A stretch of DNA of 64,000 nucleotides from Sternotherus odoratus (GCA_032164245.1 JAVMKO010000189.1:92568-156567), one strand, 5' to 3'. Numbered from the stretch's first letter, positions 1 to 11,714 are shown. A program made the numbers and translations. Notes: generated from the sequence alone by a model not told the origin.

Positions 1-677
1 TCAGGGGTCCCCACTTCCACCTTCCTGGGTCTGACCTCGGAGCATTCAGCACCTTCTGCCCCTCCGTGTGCTTCCCCCAGCAAGCCCGCCTGGGCGGGGT
101 CCTGGGGGAGCCCATGGGTTCTGCACCCCAAATCCACAGTCAGACGTGACTCTCAGCCAGCCAGCAGAATAGACGGTTTATTTGAGATGTCAGGAACCAT
201 CCAACTCACAGCTTCTCAGTCTCAACAGGGTCCCTCAGTCAGGTCCTTCTGGGGTGCCAGGAGAATGAGACCCAGATTCTGGGCTCCTGCTTCTCCCCCA
301 GGTTTATTCAATGACTTCCATCTGGTCCAACACAGACCATGCAGCGAGCGAGCGTGAGCCCTCCGCTGGATCCATCTCGGGGCTAGAGAGCGAGTTGGCT
401 TCTCCCCCCTTCCCAGCTAGACCCAGACTGTCCCAAAACTCCCTCTAGCCCCTGCCTGCTCTCCTTTGTCCCTTGTCTGGTTTCCCGGGCTAGGAGGCAT
501 CACCTGACCTCCCTCCAACAGGTTCAGTTGACCTCCCGCCCCCGCTTGGGGTCAGGTTACAGCTTCACCTTGGCTTTGCTTTGCATCAGCTACACATTCC
601 TTTCCCTCCACATAGACGCTCAAGAAATGCATTGGGGAAACCGAGGCACACACACACAGTACTCCCACTTCGTCACA
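1..677 (-). mobile_element. Solo LTR, truncated by window edge
   Basis: Same family as the LTRs at 9805, 24361, 26393, 43084, 47518 and 54879. It ends at 677 with ...TTCGTCACA, the complement of the LTR start TGTGACGAAG. Its U5 end lies outside the window. It carries polyadenylation signals seen as TTTATT on the plus strand (near 178 and 303). It is an exact-length mirror of 9805-10481 and belongs to the inverted duplication described in the findings. No retroviral genes are present. Confidence 0.75.
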
Positions 678-1214
678 GCGGGGTCTAGTGGTTGGAGCAG
701 GAGAGGGCAGGGAGCCTGGACTCCTGGGTTCTGTCCCCGACCTGCTGCCGCCTCACTGCTTGACTCTCCTCCTGCCTCAGTTTCCCCTCTTCACATTCTC
801 ATGCCAATGACCTTCCCCCCCACGTGTCTGGACAAGTCCCGGGGTCCCCCAAAAGCGGATCCCGCCCCCTGCTCTGGCTTTGATGAGCCCCTTTCGCGTT
901 CCCCCGGGGGGGGCTTTACTTGGGGGGCAGAACAGACCCCCCCATCCAACCGTGGGGGGCGACCTGCCAGCCAGTCCCTGCCCGTTGCAATGTTCTCGTG
1001 GTGCCGGGGGTGGGGGGCACTGATGGGGGGGGCGTCCTGCCCCTTTAAATCTCCGCCCGCCCCACTCCCGCATGGGACTTGTAAACACGCGGCCCCCCCT
1101 CGTTCGGGCCCCGCCCGGCTACCATTGGCCCGGCCCCTCGCATCTCATTAGCATACATTACCGCTGGAGCGGCCCCAGTGCAGGTGCAGCCGGGCCGGGC
1201 GCGCAGCGGGTGCC

Positions 1215-1293
1215 ATGGGGCCGGCGCGGTGGGGCCGGGACCGGGACCGGGCGATGCTGGCGGCGCTGGGGCTGCTCTGGGCAGCCGGCCGAG
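1215..1293 (+). CDS. Signal-peptide first exon, left copy (partial gene)
   Basis: The ATG at 1215 opens 26 codons plus one base and runs into a good donor, CGAG|GTATGG. The product has an arginine/aspartate-rich start followed by a hydrophobic stretch (AMLAALGLLWAAG), typical of a secretory signal peptide. Upstream are a TTTAAA box (about 1045), an inverted CCAAT (about 1123) and an octamer-like ATTAGCAT (about 1147). The contig ends 7 bases after the donor, so no downstream exon can be read. This is the mirror copy of 9181-9265, differing by two fewer Arg-Asp codons. In mammals the signal-peptide gene just downstream of RPS19 is CD79A; that identity is only a synteny guess. Confidence 0.4.
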
Positions 1294-1300
1294 GTATGGG

Positions 1301-1500
1301 NNNNNNNNNNNNNNNNNNNNNNNNNNNNNNNNNNNNNNNNNNNNNNNNNNNNNNNNNNNNNNNNNNNNNNNNNNNNNNNNNNNNNNNNNNNNNNNNNNNN
1401 NNNNNNNNNNNNNNNNNNNNNNNNNNNNNNNNNNNNNNNNNNNNNNNNNNNNNNNNNNNNNNNNNNNNNNNNNNNNNNNNNNNNNNNNNNNNNNNNNNNN
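1301..1500. other. Assembly gap, 200 N
   Basis: Exactly 200 N, the look of a fixed-size scaffold gap. True distance and orientation of the flanking contigs are therefore unknown. Confidence 0.98.
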
Positions 1501-2165
1501 CCTCCCCCCACAGGAGGGGGCGTCACCTCTCGCTTTGGGGGACGCGGGGGGTGGCTAAGGGGGGGTAAACTGAGGGGGGGATGGGATGGGGCCGGCTCGC
1601 AGGGGGGCCGGGGGGGGGTAATTGGAGGGGCTGGGCACGGGGGGGGGCACATCCCCCTGTTCCCCCCACCCCCCCCTCCTACCCCCCAGCCCCCCCCAGC
1701 TGCCCCCCGCCAGTGACTCCTTCATACTCCCCCCCCCCGTCGCACCGCACCCCCCCGGGGCCTTTCCCCGCGGGGGGGCTGATCCGATCCGGGGCCTCTG
1801 CACCCAGGGGGCTCTTACTGGGGGGCTGCGTCCAGGACTCCTGGGTTCCCTCCAGGCCCTGGGGGGGATCAGAGCAGGGGGCCCCTGGGCCGCAGTTCGC
1901 TCCCCTTCTCCCCCCACCAGTGACCCCCCCCCGGCTGCTGTCACCCCCCATCCCAGCTAGGCCAGCTTAGGTTGCCGTGGCAACACCCCCATCGCCCGTT
2001 GCTAAGCACCAAGACTGTAGGACTCCCTGGTGTGTGTGTGTGGGGGGGCGGTTTATTGCTGTGTCAGCTCGTTCCCCAGCGCCCCCCCCCCCTCCGCCAG
2101 GGTCTCCACGGCGACCGCGGCGCAGCCAGCTGTGACTGCCAAGGTCACTCGCGCCACGAAGGTCA
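1501..2165. other. GC-rich sequence, no gene seen
   Basis: Long runs of G or C and no codon pattern, splice pair or repeat family that I recognise. Open frames here exist on both strands only because stops are rare in such composition. Confidence 0.6.
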
Positions 2166-2167
2166 CC

Positions 2168-2840
2168 GGTCCCCCCCAGGCCTGCCGGTGCCCCTCACTC
2201 CCGACCCGCAACCCCCCGGCTCTGCCGGTGCCCCCCACTCCCGACCCGCAACCCCCCGGCTCTGCCGGTGCCCCCCACTCCCGACCCGCAACCCCCGGCT
2301 CTGCCGGTGCCCCTCACTCCCGACCCGCAACCCCCCGGCTCTGCCGGTGCCCCTCACTCCCGACCCGCAACCCCCCGGCTCTGCCGGTGCCCCTCACTCC
2401 CGACCCGCAACCCCCCGGCTCTGCCGGTGCCCCCCACTCCCGACCCGCAACCCCCGGCTCTGCCGGTGCCCCCCACTCCCGACCCACAGCCTCCCACAGC
2501 TCTGCCGGTGCCCCCCACTCCCGACCCGCAACCCCCCCCGGCTCTGCCCGTGCCCCTCACTCCCGACCCGCAACCCCCCGGCTCCGCCAGTGCCCCTCAC
2601 TCCCCACCCACAGCCTCCCACAGCTCTGCCCGGTGCCCCCCACTCCCGACCCGCAACCCCCCGGCTCTGCCGGTGCCCCTCACTCCCCACACACAGCCCC
2701 CCCCCCAGGCCTGTCGGTGCCCCTCACTCCCGACCCGCAACCCCCCGGCTCCGCTGGTGCCCCCCACTCCCCCTCCACAGCCCCCCCCAGCTCCGCCGGT
2801 GCCCCTCACTCCCGACCTGCAGCCCCCTGCTAGCCCAGCC
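2168..2840. repeat. Minisatellite, 40-bp unit
   Basis: About 16 units of the form CTGCCGGTGCCCCTCACTCC plus a CGACCCGCAACCCCCCGG half, with exact 40-bp spacing for example at 2341 and 2381. Later units are degenerate. Confidence 0.9.
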
Positions 2841-3084
2841 ACCCAGGGGAGGCAGCACTGGATTCCTGGCATATTTTGGGCCTGCACCAGTGCCAACAAT
2901 GGGACCCATTTTTCTGCCAGCTCGACCCCCCGTCCCCAGAAGGAGGTGGAACAGCCCGGACTCCCAGCCCCCCCCCCCCCGGGTGAGACAGGACCAGAGC
3001 TGCCCCCAGGTCTGAGGCTCCATCCACCTCCAGCCACTGCCCCCACCTGGGGCGGGAAACTGAGGCACATGGCACGAAGATCAT

Positions 3085-3590
3085 GGAGTGAGGCAACAGC
3101 AGGAATAGAACCCAGGAGTCCTGGCTCCCAGCCCCCCCTGCTCTCAACACCAGACCCCACTCCCCTCCCAGAGCTGGGGAGAGAACCCAGGAGTCCTGGC
3201 TCCCAGCCCCCCCTGCTCTCACCACCAGACCCCACTCCCCTCCCAGAGCTGGGGAGAGAACCCAGGAGTCCTGGTTCCAGCCCCCCCTGCTCTCACCACT
3301 AGACCCCCACTCCCCTCCCAGAGCTGGGGAGAGAACCCAGGAGTCCTGGCTCCCAGCCCCCCCTGCTCTCACCACTAGACCCCACTCCCCTCCCAGAGCT
3401 GGGGAGAGAACCCAGGAGTCCTGGTTCCAGCCCCCTGCTCTCACCACTAGACCCCACTCCCCTCCCAGAGCTGGGGAGAGAACCCAGGAGTCCTGGTTCC
3501 AGCCCCCTGCTCTCACCACTAGACCCCACTCCCCTCCCAGAGCTGGGGAGAGAACCCAGGAGTCCTGGCTCCCAGCCTCCCCCCCCCACC
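3085..3590 (-). repeat. Tandem array of tRNA-like SINE heads
   Basis: About seven units of about 70-75 bp. Read on the minus strand each contains TAGTGGTTAGAGCA-type box A, then GGACTCCTGGGTTCTCTCC, which resembles box B. The order and the phrase 'gagccaggactcctgggttc' match the tRNA head of MIR/CORE SINEs. Only the head is amplified, as a tandem repeat. Confidence 0.75.
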
Positions 3591-3599
3591 CCCCGCCCC

Positions 3600-4065
3600 T
3601 GTAAGCCATTGCCAAGGCCATTCCCACTCTGGCACCAGGGCCAGGCTCTTGGGCCCCATCCAGCCCTGGGGCGGGGGGGGAAACAGGGACCAGCCACCCC
3701 CAGGGGCCCAGGGTTGTCAGCCTCCCCCCCCGGTCACATTCCTTGGGGGTCAGTGGAGGGGGGGGGGGACGCTGGCACCCCCCATGGGTGCGGCCCTGAC
3801 CCCCACATTCCTGCCAAGCCAGGAGCGCCCGCCACTGCCCACAGAGCCGCCAAGATGGGGACGGACAAGGGGCCTTTGTTCCCCTGCCAGCGAGCTCCTG
3901 GCACCCACCCCCACCCCGGACGCCTGGGTCCCTCGGTCTGGAGCAGGCTGCTGCGCTCCCCATCAGACCCCTCCTTGCCCCTCCGTCCCCAGCACCCCTG
4001 GCTCCCCCCACCCCTGCCAGTGCCCCTCAATCCAGACCCACAGACTCCTGCTAGCTCTGGGAGGG
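3600..4065. other. Intergenic, nothing recognised
   Basis: GC-rich unique-looking sequence without a supportable exon or repeat family. Confidence 0.5.
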
Positions 4066-4069
4066 GAGT

Positions 4070-4390
4070 GATGTCTAGTGGTTAGAGCAGGGGGGTTCGG
4101 AGCCAGGACTCCTGGGTTCTTTCCCTGGCTCTCGGGGGGGAGTGGGGTCTAGTGGTAAGGGCAGAGGGGCTGGAAGCCAGGACTCCTGGGTTCTCTCCCT
4201 GGCTCTGGGAGGGGAGTGATGTCTAGTGGTTAGAGCAGGGGGGCTGGAAGCCAGGACTCCTGGGTTCTTTCCCTGGCTCTCGGGGGGGAGTGGGGTCTAG
4301 TGGTTAGAGCAGGGGGGCTGGGAGCCAGGACTCCTGGGTTCTCTCCCTGGCTCTGGGAGGGGAGTGGGGTCTAGTGGTTAGAGTGGGGTG
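4070..4390 (+). repeat. Tandem array of SINE heads, plus orientation
   Basis: About five units of GTCTAGTGGTTAGAGCAGGG followed by the GGACTCCTGGGTTCT box. It is opposite in orientation to the array at 3085-3590, with the same unit. Confidence 0.75.
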
Positions 4391-4399
4391 GGGGGGTTG

Positions 4400-4960
4400 A
4401 AAGTTTGGGGAATGAAGGCTTGGTCTAGTGGGGGGGTAGTTGCCATAGCAAGGAGGTGGGCTGGGCCGGGGGGAGGGGCCAGTGCCCGGGGGAGCTGGCA
4501 CGGGGGGGGGGGGTGACAATGGCCTTTTCTCCGCTGCCTGCTGGGGATAAGGACCTGCTGTGTGGGGCACAGAGAGGCCTGTCAGCCCCGCGGCCCTGGC
4601 ACAGGCCGTCTCCTCCTGGCACCGCCCCAGGGACACGCCACGGGGGGGGGAAACTGAGGCACAAACCTGTCCGGGTGACCCCCAGCAGAGAACCCAGGAG
4701 TAAGAAGCAGCCGGCTCTGTGGTGCCGGGCGTTAGGCGGTTTCATGCCCCATTCCCAGGGACAGCGCCGGCGGGGAGAGGGTCCCTGGGGTGGGGGAGCT
4801 GGCACCATGGGGCGGCACAGGTGGGGGGGCAGGGCTCCGAGGGAGGGGCCGCACAGGTGTAGGGGGGCCGTGTGGGCTGGACACTGGCCCAGAGACGAGA
4901 TAATCGGGACGAGCCGGCCCCACGCGCCAGAGCCAGACAGGAGCAAACCAAAGGAGAGCC
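4400..4960. other. Intergenic, nothing recognised
   Basis: No conserved protein pattern on either strand. The open frames have biased Pro/Gly/Arg composition only. Confidence 0.5.
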
Positions 4961-5195
4961 AGAGAGAGAACCCAGGAGTCCTGGCTCCCAGCCCCCCCCC
5001 CCCTCCCCCCCCCCCCCCGCTCTAACCACTAGACCCCACTCTCTTCCCACAGCCAGAGAGAGAACCCAGGAGTCCTGGCTCCCCTCCCCCCCCCGCTCTA
5101 ACCACTAGACCCCACTCTCTTCCCACAGCCAGAGAGAGAACCCAGGAGTCCTGGCTCCCCTCCCCCCCCCCCCCACTCTAACCACCAGCCCCCAC
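4960..5195 (-). repeat. SINE-head tandem array
   Basis: Three to four antisense units (AACCCAGGAGTCCTGGCTCC and CTCTAACCACTAGACCCCAC) separated by C-runs. Confidence 0.7.
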
Positions 5196-7555
5196 TTCCC
5201 AAGGCAGGCTTCCAAGGCCTCATTAAAGTGGATACAAGTGGGGGGGCTGAGGGAGAAAACAGGGATATCTGCCCCCCCAGGTTCCCTGCTGCCCCACCCC
5301 ATAGACTGAGCCCCAGCGCTGACCTGGGGTGGGGGGGGAGCTGCAGGCCCCACCCTCCACCGGGCAGCCAGGAGAGCCAGCTAGGCCTGGGCTGGGGAGA
5401 CCGGGGGGGGACAGCAGACGCCCCCAGACACTCCAGGGCTGCTGTGTCCATCCCCCCCCCCCCCCCCCGTCCCCACACTGCCCTGCCTGGGCCCAGCCCT
5501 GGGCTCTGTAACCTGGCTTGTCCCCAGCTATGGGGTGGCCAAGAAGGGGACAGAGGCAGCAAACGGGGTGCTGGCCCCCCAAACCTGCCAAGGGAGGGTC
5601 CCAGAGCAGCTCAGGTAAGTAAGGAAGGGGGAGCAGGGGGGAAAAATCTGTCAGCAGGACCCCAAAATCCATATCACAGACCTGGGACAGAACCCAGGAG
5701 TCCGGGCTCCCCGCTCTAACCACTAGACCCCACTCCCCTCCCAGGGGCAGGGAGAGAACCCAGGAGTCCTGGCTCCCCGCTCTAACCACTAGACCCCACT
5801 CCCCTCCCAGAGCTAGGGAGAGAACCCAGGAGTCCTGGCTCCCCCCCCCACACTCTGACCATTAGCCAGAACCAGGCCCCCGGCTCCCCCAGGCTCCCAC
5901 CAGGCCAGTGTCAATCCCATCATGCCTGGGCCACCCCCCCCCCAATCCCTTCCCGGGGCAGAGAGGATGCGGGGGGGGGGGGGGGCAGACATGGGGGGCC
6001 CCTGGCCAGGAAAGCAGCTGCTACACTTAGGTTGGATAAAGAGGGGAATGTGCTAATTCACAGCAACAGAGTGAGGGGGGAATGGGAGCCAGGACTCCTG
6101 GGTTCTCTCCACAGCTCTGGGAGGGAGTGGGAGCTACTGGTTAGAGCGGGGCGGGGGTTGGGAGCCAGGACTCCTGGGTTCCTTCTCTGCCACTGACCAG
6201 CGGAGGGCAGGGACTGTCTCCCACTGTGGGTCTGAGCGGTCGGCTGTCCTGCCAGCCCTACCGGAGCCCCCCAGCTCTGGGGCAGGAACCCCCCCGCCCC
6301 GGGGTCCAGTCCCGCCCTTGGCTCCAGGGCTGGGACCCGGAGTGGGGAGGGCGACACCCAGGGGACACCCAGGCCCTGCCCCCCCAAACCCTGCCCAGCA
6401 CCCCGCTGTGCGCTGGGGGCCATCCCCTCCCCTCCCCCGCTGACCCCTGGCTCCGCAAGACACGTCCCCCCCTCGCAAAAACACCCCCCCCCGATCACTG
6501 GGTCGCAGCCCCCAGCACCCCCCCCCCCCCCATCTCCACATGCCGCTGGGGGAGGCTGCGTCTTTCAAAACGCCCTTCTGGGCTGCGAGGTTCCCCCCCC
6601 CCCCCCCCCGCTGCGTGCGGCTGCTAACGCCCCCCCCCCCATCCGGTATCCTGCAAACATCCCACGAGAAGGGGGGTCCTCTAAGCCCCTCCTACCCCCC
6701 CCCAGGGCTGACCCCGGAGCAGCTCCCCCCCCACAGCCACACGTCCGGCTGGGAAATTCCCGGCCCATCCCGAGACATTTCTGGCTTCACAGAATCAGCG
6801 TCCCACATGGGGGGGGGGGCAGGGATCAGAGCCCCCCAGCTGGGGCTCCCAGCTCCAGCTGACCCCCTCTGTGGACGGGAGGGGTCGGAATGTCTGGGGG
6901 GAGATGGACCAGGACACCTGGGTCCCACCTTCCCCCCCCCCCCCGGTCCGGCCCCAGGCCCCGCCAGGGGAAGAGGATTCCCCCCCCCCCGATCACTAGC
7001 CCCCCCCATTTCGAGTCACCCCCCCAACTCTCCTCCCCGTCTCAATTGCGTCCTGGAGCTGCCCCCAGCTGCAATGGGGGGGACCTGGGACGGGGGCTGC
7101 GGGGGGCACGGCCGGGGCTAGGTCAGAGGGCACCGCAGGGGCCTGGGCGGGAGCCGGTGCCCACGGCCGGGGGGCTGGGACCTGCCGGGCGCCGGTGCCC
7201 AGCGCTGGGCCGGGAGAACAAAGGCTGGGGGGGGGGGCGGGGGAAACGCCATTTTCCTCCCGCTTTTGCTTCTCAGTCTCCCCGTTAATCCCGCGCCCGG
7301 CGCTGCCCGACCCCGGCCCGACCCCGGGATCCGGGGCAACCCGCTCGCGGCACCGGGCCGGGATGAGGCAGGAGCCGAACGGGAGAGGAAGACGGGGGGG
7401 GGGGTGCAAGGGGAGGGATGCGGCAGCTGCTCTGGACCCCCCCTGTACCCCCCCCCACCAGCCAGCCAGGCACACGCAGAACAGGAACGAAGGGGCTGGG
7501 GGCAGAAATACGGGACCGGCCGAGGCCGGAGCAGGGGGGAGATGCCGGACTGAAG
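5196..7555. other. Intergenic; short SINE-head clusters only
   Basis: Antisense SINE-head units recur at 5690-5850 and sense units at 6085-6185. The remainder is C/G homopolymer-rich sequence with no recognisable exon. A gt-ag bounded 87-nt stretch at 5528-5614 was considered and rejected. Confidence 0.5.
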
Positions 7556-7559
7556 TGGG

Positions 7560-8230
7560 GTGCACAGGGATGAAAAAAGGGGGTCACAGGGGTGCAACAG
7601 GGGGGATGGTGGAATGAAGGGGTCACAGGGGTGCAATAGGGGTGTGCAGGGGGATGGTGGAATGAAGGGGGTGACAGGGGTGCAATAGGGGGGTGCAGGG
7701 GGATGGTGGAATGAAGGGGGGTGACAGGGGTGCAAAAGGGGGTGCAGGGGGGATGGTGGAATGAAGGGGGTCACAGGGGTGCAATAGGGGGGTGCAGGGG
7801 GATGGTGGAATGAAGGGGGGTCACAGGGGTGCAATAGGGGGGTGCAGGGGGGATGGTGGAATGAAGGGGGGTCACAGGGGTGCAATAGGAGGGTGCAGGG
7901 GGATGGTGGAATGAAGGGGGGTCACAGGGTGCAATAGGGGGTGCAAGGGGGATGGTGGAATAAAGGGGGGTCACAGGGGTGCAATGGGGGGTGCAGGGGG
8001 ATGTGGAATGAAGGGGGGTCACAGGGGTGCAATAGGGGGTGCAGGGGGGATGGTGGAATAAAGGGGGGTCACAGGGGTGCAATGGGGGGTGCAGGGGGGA
8101 TGGTGGAATGAAGGGGGGTCACAGGGGTGCAATAGGGGGTGCAGGGGGGATGATGGAATAAGGGGGGGGTCACAGGGGTGCAATAGGGGGTGCAAGGGGG
8201 ATGGTGGAAATAAGGGGGGTCACGGAGTGC
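7560..8230. repeat. Minisatellite, about 55-60-bp unit
   Basis: About 11-12 copies of a unit containing GGATGGTGGAATGAAGGGGG, TCACAGGGGTGCAATAGGGG and GGTGCAGGG. Runs of G vary in length between units. Confidence 0.9.
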
Positions 8231-8314
8231 AGGGGGGACAGTCAGGAAGTGGGGTGCTGGGGGTGCTGGCAGGGCTGCTATGGGCTCTGAATGTAAAGCT
8301 GGCGGGCTGGGGGG

Positions 8315-8690
8315 GCGAGTGACAGGGGGCGAGTGATAGGGGGCGGGGGGGCGAGTGACGGGGGGCGAGTGACAGGGGGCGGGGGGGGCGAGTGACAGGG
8401 GGCGGGGGGGGCGAGTGACAGGGGGCGGGGGGGGCGAGTGACGGGGGGCGAGTGATAGGGGGCGGGGGGGCGAGTGACGGGGGCGGGGGGGCGAGTGGCG
8501 GGGGGGCGAGTGACAGGGGGCGGGGGGGGCGAGTGACAGGGGGCGGGGGGGGCGAGTGACGGGGGGCGAGTGACGGGGGGCGGGGAGGCGAGTGACGGGG
8601 GGCGGGGGGGGGCGAGTGGCGGGGGGCGAGTGACGGGGGGCGGGGGGGCGAGTGGCGGGGGGCGGGGGGCGAGTGACGGGGGGCGGGGGG
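8315..8690. repeat. G-rich minisatellite GCGAGTGACAGGGGGCGGGG
   Basis: Short (about 20-25 bp) units GCGAGTGAC/TGGC followed by G-runs, about 16 copies. Repeated runs of four or more G make it a strong G-quadruplex candidate on the plus strand. Confidence 0.85.
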
Positions 8691-8699
8691 GCTAATCCC

Positions 8700-9180
8700 A
8701 CAGACCTGTCCCGGGGGACGAAGGACGATTTGAAGCGGGGGGGGGGGATCTAACAAAGCCAGAGGCGGCACCGCTGCAGAATGTCGGGCGGGGGGGGGGG
8801 GGGCGGGGGCATTGTCGTCCCCCCCCCCCTCCGCCGCAGCAGCTGCAAACACGACAGGGGCCCGCACGATGCAGAACTGGGGGAGGGGGAGGGGGAGCCA
8901 AGAGCCCCCCTCAAAATCCGCGGCTGCTTGCCCCCCCCCCCAGTCCTCAGCGCACAAAGGGACCCGCCCCCCCGAGCTGCGCCCCCCTGGAGCTGCGGGC
9001 CCCCCCCCCCCGAGCTGCACCCCCCCCCCCGAGCTGCGCCCCCCTGGAGCTGGCTGGGGGGCAGGAGAGCCGCGCACCTGGCGTGGCCACGGGGGGGGGG
9101 GTTGCGCCCCACTGCCCAGGCCCCCAGACCCTCCGATCCCCCCCGCCCAGCCCTCCGGACCCCCCCGCCGCGCCCCATAC
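8700..9180. other. GC-rich intronic or flanking sequence
   Basis: Lies directly downstream of the minus-strand signal-peptide exon, so it is probably its first intron. It is filled with C-runs and GAGCTGC repeats. I see no second exon. Confidence 0.4.
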
Positions 9181-9265
9181 CTCGGCCGGCTGCCCAGAGC
9201 AGCCCCAGCGCCGCCAGCATCGCCCGGTCCCGGTCCCGGTCCCGGCCCCACCGCGCCGGCCCCAT
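9181..9265 (-). CDS. Signal-peptide first exon, right copy (partial gene)
   Basis: The minus-strand ATG at 9265 opens 28 codons plus one base and ends at CGAG|GTATGG. N-terminal residues are MGPARWG, then (RD)n-RA, then a hydrophobic MLAALGLLWAAG core, consistent with a cleavable signal peptide or a type I membrane protein start. The six-base unit coding Arg-Asp is repeated three times here against two in the left copy. The promoter-side sequence to 9440 keeps an inverted CCAAT, an octamer-like site and TTTAAA. No downstream exon was found between here and the gap. It lies downstream of RPS19 in the same orientation, as CD79A does in mammals, but no immunoglobulin or ITAM exon is visible, so the identity is open. 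Confidence 0.45.
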
Positions 9266-9804
9266 GGCACCCGCTGCGCGCCCGGCCCGGCTGCACCTGC
9301 ACTGGGGCCGCTCCAGCGGTAATGTATGCTAATGAGATGCGAGGGGCCGGGCCAATGGTAGCCGGGCGGGGCCCGAACGAGGGGGGGCCGCGTGTTTACA
9401 AGTCCCATGCGGGAGTGGGGCGGGCGGAGATTTAAAGGGGCAGGACGCCCCCCCCCATCAGTGCCCCCCACCCCCGGCACCACGAGAACATTGCAACGGG
9501 CAGGGACTGGCTGGCAGGTCGCCCCCCACGGCTGGATGGGGGGGTCTGTTCTGCCCCCCCAAGTAAAGCCCCCCCCCGGGGGAACGCGAAAGGGGCTCAT
9601 CAAAGCCAGAGCAGGGGGCGGGATCCGCTTTTGGGGGACCCCGGGACTTGTCCAGACACGTGGGGGGGAAGGTCATTGCATGAGAATGTGAAGAGGGGAA
9701 ACTGAGGCAGGAGGCGAGTCAAGCAGTGAGGCGGCAGCAGGTCGGGGACAGAACCCAGGAGTCCAGGCTCCCTGCCCTCTCCTGCTCCAACCACTAGACC
9801 CCGC

Positions 9805-10591
9805 TGTGACGAAGTGGGAGTACTGTGTGTGTGTGCCTCGGTTTCCCCAATGCATTTCTTGAGCGTCTATGTGGAGGGAAAGGAATGTGTAGCTGATGCA
9901 AAGCAAAGCCAAGGTGAAGCTGTAACCTGACCCCAAGCGGGGGCGGGAGGTCAACTGAACCTGTTGGAGGGAGGTCAGGTGATGCCTCCTAGCCCGGGAA
10001 ACCAGACAAGGGACAAAGGAGAGCAGGGAGGGGCTAGAGGGAGTTTTGGGGACAGTCTGGGTCTAGCTGGGAAGGGGGGAGAAGCCAACTCGCTCTCTAG
10101 CCCCAAGATGGATCCAGCGGAGGGCTCACGCTCGCTCGCTGCATGGTCTGTGTTGGACCAGATGGAAGTCATTGAATAAACCTGGGGGAGAAGCAGGAGC
10201 CCAGAATCTGGGTCTCATTCTCCTGGCACCCCAGAAGGACCTGACTGAGGGACCCTGTTGAGACTGAGAAGCTGTGAGTTGGATGGTTCCTGACATCTCA
10301 AATAAACCGTCTATTCTGCTGGCTGGCTGAGAGTCACGTCTGACTGTGGATTTGGGGTGCAGAACCCATGGGCTCCCCCAGGACCCCGCCCAGGCGGGCT
10401 TGCTGGGGAAGCACACGGAGGGGCAGAAGGTGCTGAATGCTCCGAGGTCAGACCCAGGAAGGTGGAAGTGGGGACCCCTGAAGCTCCTGGCCTGGGAAAC
10501 AGGCTGTGTACGGAGAAGGGGCCCTTCCCCCGGAGTCCGGTCTGGCTTCCTAGGGAGCGGTTCCAGACCATCGCCCGGGCGCTCCGGGACA
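9805..10591 (+). mobile_element. Solo LTR with 5-bp target duplication
   Basis: Starts TGTGACGAAGTGGGAG and ends ...CTCCGGGACA (TG...CA), 787 bp. It is flanked on both sides by CCCGC, a 5-bp target-site duplication. Internal AATAAA signals occur near 10176 and 10301. It has no internal coding region, so it is a solo LTR of a Gypsy- or ERV-type element. Confidence 0.85.
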
Positions 10592-11425
10592 CCCGCTCCC
10601 CTCCCAGAGCCAGGGAACGCAGGGCCCCCTGTCACCCCAGGCCCTGCCCAGACCCCTACACTGAGCTCGGGCCCAGCACACTGCAGTGCGGACCATGGGG
10701 GAGGATGGGGGCTCTGACGACGGGGCCCCGGGGAAGCCCAGTGTCCGTTACAGCAGCTCCGAGGTTGCTCTCCTTTGCCCCAGGGGCCCGGGCAGTGACG
10801 CCGGGGAACCCGAAGCCACCGTTGTGCCCTGCCCGGTTCCCAGCACGGGGTGGAAGCGGGTGAGGATCCGGCCGAGTTCCCGCCTGCCGGGGGCATTGAG
10901 GCGTCTCTGATCCCCCCCCCCTCCCCCAAAAGTCTCCCTTCAGCGGCCCGAGCCTGCCCCCGCGCCCGGCACAGATCTCGTCCCGCGGTCGGTGGCAGGG
11001 CCGGGCGGACCCAGGAGCGGCACCGCGGCCCCCAGGCGGTTCAAAGGCAGCGGGAACGAGGCACCAAGTCCCGGCCTGTTCCCATGGGCGGCGTCGGCGC
11101 CCGCCCGGGCTGGCAGAACTCGTTGGGCGGCTCCGGGCCCCGGGGCCAGCGCTGGATTCATCGCCCCGCACCCAGGGGCCCCTCGGCTGGGCCCTGCCGG
11201 AGAGACGGGCGGGGGGGTCAGTGGGGCCTGAGCCCCGGAGCGGAACTCGGTCCCCAGCCGAAGGCAACAGGGCCGCGGCCTCTGCCCCAGAAACCGGCTC
11301 TTCCGCAGCTCCCCTGGCGAGAGCCGAAAGGCCCCTCACCCCCTTCCCCATGGGGCTCTGCAGCCCCCTGCCCCGGGCTCAATGCTGGCACCCCACCCCC
11401 ACTAGCTCCTGACCTCTGCTCGGGG
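10592..11425. other. CpG-rich intergenic, no gene recognised
   Basis: Moderately CpG-rich and not repetitive. An ATG-initiated frame at 10686-10910 has no family resemblance that I know. Confidence 0.45.
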
Positions 11426-11640
11426 GGGGGGGGAGGGCTGTGATGAACTCTGCTCCGGGGGGGCGGGCTGTGATGAACTCTGCTGGGGGGGGGCTGTGAT
11501 GAACTCTGCTCCGGGGGGGGGAGCTGTGATGAACTCTGCTCCGGGGGGGGTGGGGGGGGCTGTGATGAACTCTGCTGGGGGGGGGGCTGTGATGAACTCT
11601 GCTGGGGGGGGGGGTGATGAACTCTGCTCCGGGGGGGGCA
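11425..11640. repeat. Minisatellite TGATGAACTCTGCTCCGGGG
   Basis: About eight units of 25-35 bp: GCTGTGATGAACTCTGCTCC (or CTG) plus a variable G-run. Confidence 0.9.
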
Positions 11641-11714
11641 GCTGTCCTGTCCTCCCCCTCCCCACTCCCTCGAAAACACATTTTGCCCCAGAAGTGCTGC
11701 AGTTCCGCCTTTGC

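Noticed and set aside
528..1151. 207-codon frame on the plus strand
   Set aside because: It runs antisense through LTR sequence and then the promoter of the signal-peptide exon; its mirror exists at 9673-9954.
5528..5614. Possible plus-strand exon with strong acceptor and CAG|GTAAGT donor
   Set aside because: All three frames are open, none resembles a known family, and no partner exon was found.
10686..10910. Small ATG-initiated ORF upstream of the signal-peptide exon
   Set aside because: No recognisable domain, and composition alone explains the lack of stops.
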